Shown here: positions 1-9,891 of the stretch, piece after piece
How positions within the stretch are numbered: the first letter of the stretch is position 1
Layout: each line of letters starts with the position of its first letter
Assembly: GCA_022457065.1 (NCBI GenBank)
Contig: JAJGBQ010000001.1
Location: forward strand, 5,332,001-5,396,000
DNA length: 64,000 nucleotides
Direction of reading: 5' to 3'
From: Curvularia sp. ZM96
Lineage: Eukaryota; Ascomycota; Dothideomycetes; Pleosporales; Pleosporaceae
Made by a program: the position numbers and the translations under genes
The notes under the pieces: generated by a model
The model's database searches: none
What the model saw: the letters and a program-made list of their open reading frames with translations, nothing else
What the model was told of the DNA's origin: nothing

Positions 1-525
1 GGTATTACTCCCTGCATCGATATTATTTTCTTGCTCCAAACAGATCTGACTAACCCTTGTGTTTAGCAATCTTGTTCCTTTCGAGCAAGGAGGCCGGTTG
101 GATAACAGGGCTGGTTATGCCTGTTGATGGTGGTGTAAGTCTCACAGGATCATGATTGGAAGCAAACTCAAAATCTGACGTTGTACACAGACAACTGCAG
201 GAAAAGCCGACCGCCCGGCTTTGAAGGGCGATACATTAGCAGAAGTTACGACTGGCATAAAGAACTAGATCCAGTCAGTACGACTTTCAAACCTAATTTA
301 GGATTGATTAAGTATACTTCCAGATCACCGTCGGTCTGGAATGGTAATAGATCTCCGTCTTCAGGACGATACATTAGCTGTCTTCTTTTTTTACAACTAG
401 CTCCTAGCGGGCTTTGAAGGTTTAACTTTCCTCCTCGACATGAATATCAATACTGGAAAATGTGATTCTTGCAATTTTGGTTCGTGGTGCATTCGTCTAT
501 CTTTACACCGACCCCTACAGGCTCA
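1..525. other. Intergenic stretch, no gene seen
   Basis: No convincing coding region is seen on either strand. Two short sequence motifs recur about 140 bases apart: CGATACATTAGC at 229-240 and 367-378, and a GGCTTTGAAGG-like string near 207-218 and 410-420. They may be the remains of a local duplication or of a decayed repeat. The stretch lies downstream of the transcription factor gene on the minus strand and probably holds its 3' end. Confidence 0.5.
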
Positions 526-3072
526 TCAAAGGGAACATACGATCTCTCCACCATCCAACCACATCTCAGGGAAACAATCCAATGAAGCAATCGGATTTAG
601 ACTGTAGTCTCCGTAATGTGAATTCATACTGTAATCGAAAGACATATTTGGGTCCAGATAAGGAAAAGCAGGAATGTAGGAGTTGCTGTGTCCTCCACCA
701 GCATCTGTTGCTGTCGTTGAGCTATGCTCAATGTGGCTATCCGTACCACTTGATGGCTGACGGTGCTGGATCAATGATGCACGGTTGAGACTCCTCGCAA
801 TGATGTTCAGACTTCGCTCCAACAATGGGCAGCGACTCATTCCTGTATTGAGGGCACGGAGAAAGGTCCGGAGTACTGGATGTGCAACACCCTGGTTGCT
901 GCTTTTGGCATCCTCGAGCACTGCAGATGCTCCCGTATAGATGCAGTAGCCCATCAGGTACGTGATGTTATCTAGTCCAAATGTTGATTCAAGAAGTACA
1001 ACAAGCTTTTCCATATCTCGCGCAGCCGCTATGCAGGCTTCGTAGTATGCTGGGACTGACCAGAAGGGACGGTTTGCCAGGATTACTGTCGTGTGATATA
1101 AAAGGCTGACAACAAAAATTAGTTGGCACTGCTTGAGTAATCCACACCACAGATGGCTGGTGATATTAAAGTCACTCACTTTTGAGATATGATGTGTGGT
1201 GGTGGGCTGGTGGAAGGCAAAGAGTCCGCGTCGTAACGAAGTTGCGCTGGAGATTCTGCTCGCCAAAGGTCTAACCTCCTCTTGATATCTTGCACGGCTG
1301 ACTCTGTGATTGTTCGGCTCTTTCTAGAGTAGAGTTGGAATATTATGTCGTTTATTATGATTGACAGTTTGCACGAGTTCGCGAAACAAGATACGGCGTG
1401 GCTCGGTTGTGGTGAATATTGATTCTGCGTGATTTTGGCGAAACTGGCCGAATCTCCATAATAAGGCGCCCACATTTCCAACTCCATTGCATCGTCCACT
1501 ATGAGAATCAGATAGATATTAGGTAATTTAGGTTGCGCTCAACTCACATTGGTCAAGGGTGCTGTGAGGTAAAGCTTCTGTGATGGCGGGCAACCGTCCA
1601 GCATATAGGCTTGTTGCTCTTCGAAAAGCTATCAACAGTTGCTAGACATTTGTTCGGTTTCAGAAACTTACTTATCCCAAAAGTAGCAACTCCAAAACAG
1701 CCTCTTTCGAATTTCTTGGTCCACAGGACCAAGACCCTTGATTTCAGGACTATGATGCTGTAACCCCAGGTCGCTTGCCATTCGAAAGGCAATGCCACTA
1801 TACACCCATGCCTGAGAAATAGAGCCATTTGCAAGTTCGCGAGCACTCAGTTGTAATAGCGCCTGAACAGTGGGGATGGAGCTTGGTTGCTGGATGGCGG
1901 TCCCAAGTAGGCGACTCACGCGTGATAACAGGAACTCGGCGCAACTACCGTCTTGGTATTTGGCTGCGTGTGCGCATATTACGGTAAGAAGGAATTCAGA
2001 ATAGTAGCGGCCTCCAGTTGCCATATCGCCTACCAATTATTAGAAACGATATGCAGTGTCGACGCACAATGAGAGATTAAAAGCCAGTACGTACGAATGA
2101 ATGCTAGTCTTAGTGTTAGCCATATCCGTTCGGTGTGAAGATAGAAACTCTTTAATTGCTTTCTAACATACCTGGACGATACACATACATGAACATTGGA
2201 GACACCCAGGTCCAGTGCATGTTCAAAAGTTTGGCCATTATCTGGCGTGGGATCCCTGTCTGCAACGACGCATTCCCTAATGCGAAATCCTCCCATATTG
2301 TTGATTCTTGGGTATGTGCCACGATTGCAGATTGTATTTCAGTCCTTGAAGAGACCCGCAGCGCTGCAGAGGAAACATGAGATAAGGGAGAGTCCAGTTG
2401 AAGCTGAGGTGGATCATGTACAGCGGAAGTAGGTCCGTAGTACTGTATGTCGCCATTTTCATCCACGCTCAGATCTGGAGGCAGATTCTCCTTCGAAGCA
2501 GTACTACTAGGGTACGCAATCGTTCTTTCGGGAGTCTGGCCATTTGTTTGCAAAATGGAGGCTTCGTGGGCTGAAGGGACGTTATGAAGAGACATGGCGT
2601 CGGCTGCAGAAGGAGACGAGAAGGACAGAATTGTTGGCGCATTTCGTGGGGTAGCAACGGTTTGAGAAGATGGCGAAGGGCGATTATGAATGCCCTCATA
2701 TGGGGAAGTGTTAAGTTGTGCTTCCAGATTTGCGATGGTTTCCTCAGCTTCTTGCAAGCGCTTCGCCATAGCCACAACCTTCGACATAGATGGTATCTTG
2801 TCATAGCGACACGCATCTCCATATATCTCACAGGTTTTACACGTTGGCTGGCCGCCACCACATCGCAGCTGCGGAGCCAGTCAGACTACTTGAGAGCATT
2901 GACTAGGTAAGTCATCTAGTCATAGACAACCACCTACCTTCCGGGCCCTGCAGTTTGTGCAAGTCAACCCTCTGGGGGTACGATTCTCCTTCTTTGACTT
3001 AGGAGCTTTCTTTCTGGTGTGCTGGTTTTGATCTGTTTCTCGGGCTGGTGCTGCATCTTCAGACGAGTTCAT
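526..3072 (-). CDS. Zn2Cys6 fungal-specific transcription factor
   Basis: A DNA-binding nuclear regulator of the Gal4 type. Seven exons join in frame: 3072-2938, 2868-2172, 2103-2095, 2029-1672, 1618-1548, 1498-1180 and 1105-526, giving 722 residues. Joining exons 1 and 2 makes a complete zinc cluster of the form C-x2-C-x6-C-x6-C-x2-C-x6-C at about residues 38-66, preceded by a basic stretch. A short coiled-coil-like segment follows (MAKRLQEAEETIANLEAQL). The middle carries the Fungal_trans (PF04082) signature, including YRPAFIRDMATGG and LYAGRLPAI, with LLYHTTVILANRPFW further on. Exon 3 is only 9 nt long and supplies most of the AFIR residues; without it the conserved motif is broken. The nearest neighbours on the same strand are an MmgE/PrpD enzyme and a carboxymuconate cyclase, so it may control them, but that is inference. 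The target is unknown. Confidence 0.9.
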
Positions 3073-3651
3073 TGTATGCGTAAGAAAAGTTGTGTGCTAG
3101 AGTTGACAGCAACGAGTCTAGCATTCCAAGACAGGATACAAGATCCACTCACGTGCCCACTAGTATGTTTCGATGTCGGAGCCATTATCCGAGAAGATGA
3201 GTAGGTTGGGGCAAAATGTGGGGAAGCCACTAGGGGATCTCAGCCTAGCTTTGCCACTTGATGGGTGTTTTGCGGGGATAGCGTCAATCCAAGCTCATTG
3301 CAATACCCCGAATGTCACCTGCGTATCCATGGCAGGCCAGCAGTTAGTATTCAACTACCCCGTTTCAATTGGCAAGAGGAAGGAATTTGTCGCTAATGTA
3401 TTGGGGGTAAGCATATCACGTCACATGCAGACTCGGATATCTGCCTTCTACGAGATTACGACATCGGCAGCAGCGCGCTCAACAGCGTCGCACATATCCT
3501 AATAATCCAGTGGCGACGGAAATTATTGATCAACTATCCATTTTGGACATACTATACGCGCAACTGCGGAATAAATATTGCCGGTGAAAGTCCGCGGCCA
3601 AATTCCGAACCCCCTCCACATCACTGCCGATCGGCATGCCAGTCGGCAGGA
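3073..3651. other. Intergenic: TF promoter and MmgE/PrpD 3' end
   Basis: About 580 bases lie between the start of the regulator gene and the stop of the next minus-strand gene. Short open frames on the plus strand (for example 3173-3502) show no recognisable domain. The stretch should hold the promoter and 5' leader of the regulator. No distinctive site was recognised. Confidence 0.5.
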
Positions 3652-5061
3652 CTACGACATGTACGAACGAGCCAGCTTCCCCACATCTGTCATATTGGCA
3701 ATGCCGGAGAATGCTTGATAAGCTTTCTGCGCTCGTTCTTCTCCAATCATCTTAGCAACTTGCTCAATGAACTTGGTCTTGAGGAAGTCGTCGCTTAGCG
3801 GATTCTCGTAGCTGCCAATTGCATGCTCGACATGTAGTTCGATATTTTTGCCATTTCCAAACTCGACTGCGACAAAAGCTTCGTGCTCTTCAACAGACTC
3901 ATCGCTTGTCACTGACACCTTCTCTCTGAGCCCGATGACTGTTTGGTTGAGTACTTTGTCGTCGGTGAACTGTGTTGGCGTGGCTTCCCCGTCAAGCAGC
4001 GCAACGGCCGCGGCATGGTACACGCTGAACTTGCCTTCTAGTCCCGTTTTCGGCGTTTTGTTATCTGTCAAGAATAGTACCCGTGGCGCCGTACGAGCTG
4101 TTACATTGGTGATATCTTTGATGTCTAGGCCTTGGTCGAGGGCCTGCTTCCGCACTTGGATCCATCCATCAATAGCAGGGTGGATGATGCGATCGCACGG
4201 GAACGGCTTGAAAGTGTTTAAAGACATCTCCCAGAGTTTTCCCAGAGTATCCACCCCAGCTGTTAGGTTTTCACGCGTGCTAACCACATGAGCCCAACCC
4301 CTAGGGGCTTCGAGACCTTTGAGAGAGCCGCTAAATCCTTTCTGAGCCAGAATTACAGCCATTAGGCCATTCTGCGCCGCACGACCGACATGGAAAGGCT
4401 TCGTGTCTGTGCCAAACGACTCGTGCATACCAGTGACCTGAACAGATGCAATAGAGATGGCTTGCTGGAGCTGCGTAGAGTTCAGGCCAACGAGCTTACC
4501 AACTGCAACTGCAGCGCCGACCGACCCGACTGTGCTCGTGATATCTAGATCTGATAGTCAGTCTCTTTGCTTTCAATGCCCCCTTGGCCTTTAAGGGTTT
4601 CACTCACGCCATCCAACATTGTAATGCTCTGGAAACACCGAAACACCGAGTTTACATTCCGCCTCCACTCCAGCAACAAACGCAGTAATGAAATCTCGTC
4701 CCGAAACGGGGGCTTTCCACTCTGCGACAGCCAGCAAAGCCGAAAGAACCGGTCCCGAAGGGTGAATAGGATTGTCCCGGTGCGTGTCGTCGTAGTCGTC
4801 CGCGTGAGACGCAATGCCATTTATGAGCGCTGCTGTTTGTGCATCAACCAGCTGATCGGTGCCCAGAATGGTTGAATTGCCGTGGTTTCCCAGAAACGGA
4901 GCCACAGCTTCGTATGCGATGCCAGCCGATGGCTGAGCATATCCGCCAATGGCGCAGCCAGCCCAGTTATACACGCTCTTGACCGAGAGGCTGAGGATGG
5001 GGTCGGGGATCTGGCTGAACTGGAGGGCTAACGCCCAGGTGGCCATGGCTTTGGTGGCCAT
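3652..5061 (-). CDS. MmgE/PrpD family protein (2-methylcitrate dehydratase / cis-aconitate decarboxylase-like)
   Basis: Two exons, 5061-4608 and 4544-3652, are joined across a 63-nt intron and give 448 residues, the usual length of the MmgE/PrpD family (PF03972). Conserved features include HADDYDDTHRDNPIHPSG near residues 95-112, where Asp, Thr and His belong to the active-site region, then FVAGVEAECKLG and the join region FPEHYNVGWHITSTVGS, followed by GMHESFGTDTKPFHVGRAAQNG. The family acts on 2-methylcitrate or cis-aconitate-like tricarboxylates. The spacing between DDT and HPSG fits general MmgE/PrpD members better than animal itaconate-forming IRG1, so the substrate is left open. The start at 5061 (MATKAMATWAL) is preferred to an in-frame Met at 5187, because the family homology begins just after it. 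No targeting peptide is obvious. Confidence 0.88.
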
Positions 5062-6777
5062 TGTTGACGACGTGTATGTTAAAAAGAACTGAAGAATATT
5101 GACTACACAGTGTGCGTAAACACTGTCTTGTTCTCCAAGTCTTAGTGGTATAACTGTTCTTATACCATTTGCATGGAAGGCTACCATCTAAAATACCAGG
5201 GGTTCAATGAACCTGCCCCGTAGAATTCCCTTCCTCTCTCAATGATTTTCCCTTTCCAAAAAGGAAACTCAACATGGCATTGGGAGCATGAAATATGATA
5301 ATCAGTCGAATTCGCTCATTTTCCGTTTTCTTATTGGTCAAATCTCACTATGATGCTTCATACACCTTTGCTAGCGCTGCCTTGTTGCATGCACCATCGC
5401 TGCTAACAAGGCCCTGTAATCCCCGCATACTATGCATACTAGTGCCCCGTGGGGATACGGTAGTGCGCGGGAAACTCTCAAGCTCAGGGCAAGCACCGCG
5501 GCCACATTCCATGGAAGGTGGCCGTGGAGAGATGTCAGAGACATAGGGAATCTCTGGTTGATCCAGAGCCTCAGGTGCCACTTGGTCTTGAGAGTCCTCT
5601 TTGATCACTTCGTGTAGGAAGAAGAAAAGGCTGACGTTTATCACGTAATATCTTGCTTGATTTAAGTGTGGCTATCCTATCCTTTGTACTAGATCGCGCT
5701 ATGCTTCGATAAGATTAACCATTACGGTGTCGCTCTCGTTACCGCGCTTAGTACTGTACAAGCGTTGCCTTCAGCTATCGTTCCTGCGCCTAGCTCGTTT
5801 CTTTGCTGTTATTGCAACGTCGTCATCGTCGTTCCTAGAGCTATCCCCACGCCTGCGCTTGTCGCCGCGCTTGTTTAGTTTGCTGGCTACTTTGCTGGCT
5901 TCTTTGCTGGGTTTACGGCGCTTGATGCTTGTCCTCGCTTGGGTCATCAAGAAGGCTGTGGCTGCTATCTTCCATGGTTCTGGAGCTTCACAAACCCTAG
6001 AAACTTCTCGTATTTCTTACAACAAGCCTGCTGGTGTTCATTGCATGTAGTTCAGGGACGTGTTGAACTGAGCATGTAATAAGACCGATATACTTCATCT
6101 CTAAGATTTGTGGGCTCAATATTTGCTAGTCTTGAGTCCTCGTATCGGTGGTCGTATCTCGTTCGTATATCTGGGGTTGGATATCTCATGAAAGGACAAA
6201 AAGAAGATCACGATACTCATTTCCTGAAGTAACTGGTTGATGGGGTCATACGGTGATGCCAGGTAAGATTGTACAAGTATATATACTATGTAAACGGGTA
6301 CACCTCTCGGGCTTTGCAGCAGGCGCGTCGTCATAGACCCTCTTGAGCCTCTTCAACGTTTTCGCCGCAGCCCTCAGGGCGTCCGTTCTAGGGACCCTGT
6401 AGGTGGCGTCAGCGACCCGTTGTGCTATGTTGCGCTCTACTGCCTTAATCTCCGCCAGAAATAGTCAAATGAGCGAAGGTGAGAGACTCAAACTCAAAGC
6501 AAACAAATGACAGAATTCATTACGAGAGTTTTGGAAGACAGTCGCACCATCCAGTGAAAAAAAACACCTTGATACTTCGAACACGCATACAAGATTCAAA
6601 AACATTAGTTAATCTACATCACAGCGAAGAAAACACAAAATTTGACACACATACTCATCAACTCAATTATAATCTGCAACAATGCACTCAGAGCAAGACC
6701 ACAAAGTCAACCCCCGTATTCCCCATCGCAACAAACCCTCTCCCTTTCCCTCTTTCACTCCTCTCTCGCGCCACCCC
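5062..6777. other. Intergenic with a near-perfect palindrome and a possible decayed coding fragment
   Basis: No intact gene is seen in this 1.7-kb gap. Two things stand out: a 26-bp palindrome at 5499-5524, and a minus-strand open segment of about 5787-5985 that would encode a Lys/Arg-rich tail (KRRKPSKEASK, then a run of Asp, ending AKKRARRRNDS). The latter resembles the basic ends of transposon or nuclear proteins, but nothing upstream of it can be read as a gene. The part nearest 5062 should contain the promoter of the MmgE/PrpD gene. Confidence 0.4.
5499..5524. repeat. 26-bp near-perfect palindrome
   Basis: The arms CGGCCAC and GTGGCCG flank a central TTCCATGGAA that is itself a perfect palindrome. 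Only one base pair of the symmetry is broken (5506/5517). The centre lies between 5511 and 5512. It sits about 440 bp upstream of the MmgE/PrpD start and could be a dimer binding site or simply a hairpin. Confidence 0.6.
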
Positions 6778-8273
6778 TCAATCCAACCAAACTGCCTCAT
6801 ATGGCGCCGCCCCATCCGGATATCTCAATCTCGACACTTCCTCCAACTTCGCTGTCTCCTTGACCCAACTAAGCACAAACATCCATCCCTCCTGCGTATC
6901 TGACAAATACATATAATCGCTCATGCCCTCATCCTGCCAATGCGCGACCCGCAAGCCGCCGGCCGAGCCGAGCGAAAGCGGCGCCTCGTAGTATGTTAGA
7001 GCGTCGGTGGAAGCCAATTTACCTTGAGCGTCGAGCGCAAAGGCGGCGACCCAGCCGTTGGCTTGCGTGTTGTTCCACGAACGCGTGCTCGTGAAGAGGG
7101 TGGTGCCGTCGTGGGAGAGTTGGACGGCGTTGCTGCGGTAGGTGTATTTGCCGCGGTATTCTGTGGCAAAAGAGGTTAACTAAGGGGGATGAGGGAAGTT
7201 TGATATGGAAAGACGTACGATTCGGTATGGCGCTTGCACGCTGTTTGTGCTTGAGATTTGTTTCGCTGACTTGGTAGACGTCGAGGTATTGTGCTGTGTA
7301 GTGGAAGATAGCGTTAGCCTCCCCTCTGCCTTTTTTTCAGTCTTAACTAGACGGTGAGCACACTTACAGTGTTCATTTATCTACATTCTTGTTAGCTACC
7401 GCACACTCACGCTGCTGCCAAGCAAACACTTACAACATAAAGCCACTTTCCATCCTTACTTGGATACACATTTCTCGGCCCATCCCCCACCTCCGGACTC
7501 AAATTCACCGAGAGAAGTTTCGCCGTCCCATTTTCCATGATGTCGTACATGAAAATTGCATCCCAAGCCCTGTCAATTTCCCACAATGTCAGCATTACCC
7601 CGTCCCCAAACGCCACATATACAAACTCCCTAGGTACTTACAGATGCGGCACAAAGCCCTTTCCATTTCCATTAACATCGAAACCATGCGCGCCATACAG
7701 CTACTCCACGTTAGCCTCCCCTCACCCCTTTAACCCTCCCAAAACCACACGTCACGGAGATCAGAAATCTAGACAAACTCACCACAGCCTTCCTCGTCCT
7801 ATCCACCCTCACCATCTCCTCCCTCGGCACATAAAACATCTCCTGCACCGTCTCTCCAATCCCTCCATCCTCATCAATCCTGTTAATCCGTGCGCCCGAT
7901 CCCCCCGCTGAAAACGTAAACGCCCCGTTTTCGGAGACGTAGCAAGACGACGTAGCTACTCATTCATTACCCTCACCATCCTTGCAGAAAAAGAAAAAGA
8001 AAAACCTAGTATAGGGGATGACTTACTAACGTTGACGGTGTTGATATGCGTGATTGTATTGTCTGGTGTTCGAGGCCACGAGAAGAGGCGTGGGGGCTCG
8101 CTCATGGTCGTCGCGTAGATGACATCGCGGGCTGCATTGGCGGAGACGAATTGGTGGAGGCCGTAGCCGGGGATGGTGGTGTTGAGAGTGAGTGTTTTGG
8201 CGATGGTGTCGAAGGCGAGGAGGTAGAGGCTGCTGTTGGTATAGGAGCCCGTAAGCAGGTGGTGGAGGCCCAT
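6778..8273 (-). CDS. Carboxy-cis,cis-muconate cyclase (7-bladed beta-propeller lactonase)
   Basis: Seven exons close to 361 residues: 8273-8027, 7955-7783, 7700-7642, 7569-7434, 7380-7368, 7293-7219 and 7160-6778. The product matches the fungal 3-carboxy-cis,cis-muconate lactonizing enzyme family, a seven-bladed propeller of about 365 residues that closes carboxymuconate to a lactone in the protocatechuate branch of the beta-ketoadipate pathway. Supporting segments are the N-terminal HHLLTGSYTNSSLYLLAFD, CYVSENGAFTFSAGG, INRIDEDGGIGETVQEMFYV, LYGAHGFDVN and FMYDIMENGTAKLL. Exon 5 is only 13 nt and completes the propeller motif YVINEHSQYLDVY. The enzyme is cytosolic, as no signal peptide is visible. 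Related lactonase-fold proteins exist, so the exact substrate is inferred from family resemblance. It sits downstream of an MmgE/PrpD enzyme on the same strand. Confidence 0.85.
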
Positions 8274-9891
8274 GTTGGTGGGTCGGGGGGTTTTTTTTAG
8301 GTGCAGTAGGTGAAGGGGAGGGAGGCGAACTTGAGGAATTGCGCCTATACGGTGTGATGGAATGATGGGTCTGCTGATTTCTTGACTCATTTAATTCATG
8401 GTTCTTCCTAGGTATTCTACTCTGTCAAAACTATTCCGTAACTCACCTCATCTCCTCTATACTCGACATCAGATCTTCCGCGGTCGCTTTCCGCGGTCTT
8501 TCCCCTTGCAGATCGACTCTTACCCCAGACCAACACACATCCCCGTTTCGTTTTTTTCCCCGCTAGGAACCCCACATTCAACGGAGGTTAACAGAAAAGT
8601 CAACCCTTGCAGCTGTGCGGGATAGCGGTGTGCAATGTCAACAGTTGATGGGTACATCGAGGGCTTGGGTATCCTCAACACGTTTCCCCACAAAATACAG
8701 CCATGCGTCAAAAGTTTCGCACTTTAAGCGATTTCTCACCAAAACAAGCCTACTTTGCAGCCTTATTAAACTATAACTACCTTTTAAAATCTTTTAAATT
8801 TTTTAAATAAAAGTAAATCTTTACTTAACGTATGCTATATCTTAATTCTAGATAAAGATAATAAATAGTTATCTAGCTAGAGTTGTTCGAAGTGTAAGAA
8901 TTTTGATTTTCTCTAAATTTGTTAGTAAAAATCGCTAAAATCGCGATTTTTTGCTCTTTTTTTGCTTACTTTTACTTTAAGTGAGTACTATTTAATAAAA
9001 CCTACATTAAACTTTAGAAGAATATAAAGGAATATAGATTTAAGTAATATTGTTTAATGTTTTTAAATTTAAAAGCGTTTTAAAAGATAGTTGTGGAGAT
9101 TTTTAGATTTCAAAATGGCAACTTTTTGGTGAGGCTTGGTGGGGTTTTGAACGGGCGTGCGAAACTTTTGATCTAGTACTGTAGAATCCATTTGCTTCTT
9201 CCTTCCCCAGACGCGCACGCACAGATCCCAGTACTTCGCATTTCAATACGCTAACCCAATTTAAAACTCTATGCATCAAAAACAACAAATAAACGAGGAA
9301 AAAAGAAGCCTTGTGGATTGGGGTGCAGAAAAAAAGAACGTGGCGGGAGAGCAGCAGAAGAAGCAACGGCAAGAGGCTCCACTCATGCCGCCACTTCCCC
9401 ATGTTCTCGATGAATGACCCGGCATGATTGCTTAGATCAAAGGTCAGAAGTACTAGTAAGCATTTTTCAAACCTGCTCAATATCCAGCAGCAATAAACAA
9501 CGTCAAATAGCTATCAAAGTAATATTCTTCATGGGTAATAACCGATATATACGACACCCATCCTTCGATCCGTCATTCTATACAACATTCTCTGCTTACA
9601 GAGAGAAGGGGGAGAGAGACAGGGAAAACAATGCTGGATGGTGTATCTACATAAAGAAAAATATGACTAGAACTAGAGTCGTAATAGAAGCTCGTCAAAT
9701 AAATAAAATGTGTAAAAAAAGACAATGTATGAGATGGCAAGGTATAGTTAAAGGAGAGACAGACAGAAAACAAACGACAGGTTAAAGTAAGCCCCGCAAG
9801 CTATGCAATTCGTTCATCTCTTTTATCGCTTATTCTTTCCCAAAAAATTACATCAAAACCCCCGATCCAGTCGGTCGTACATCCACAGGGA
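8274..9891. other. Intergenic, with AT-rich repeat-like block
   Basis: No gene is supported here. The first 400 bases should hold the promoter of the cyclase gene. From about 8740 to 9110 the base composition drops sharply to very AT-rich and is described separately. The remainder up to 9891 is the 3' flank of the flippase gene and shows purine-rich runs near 9600-9640. Confidence 0.5.
8741..9110. repeat. AT-rich block with imperfect inverted ends (RIP-decayed repeat or MITE-like)
   Basis: This 370-base segment is far richer in A and T than its surroundings. An imperfect inverted repeat frames it: the string starting AACTACCTTTTAAAA at 8775 is matched in reverse by 9061-9092, whose complement begins AACTATCTTTTAAAA and carries a second CTTTTAAATTT block in both arms. 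Inside lies a hairpin with 9-bp arms (8927-8935 and 8943-8951). The composition suggests repeat-induced point mutation of a small mobile repeat. There is no coding capacity and no clear target-site duplication. Confidence 0.55.
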
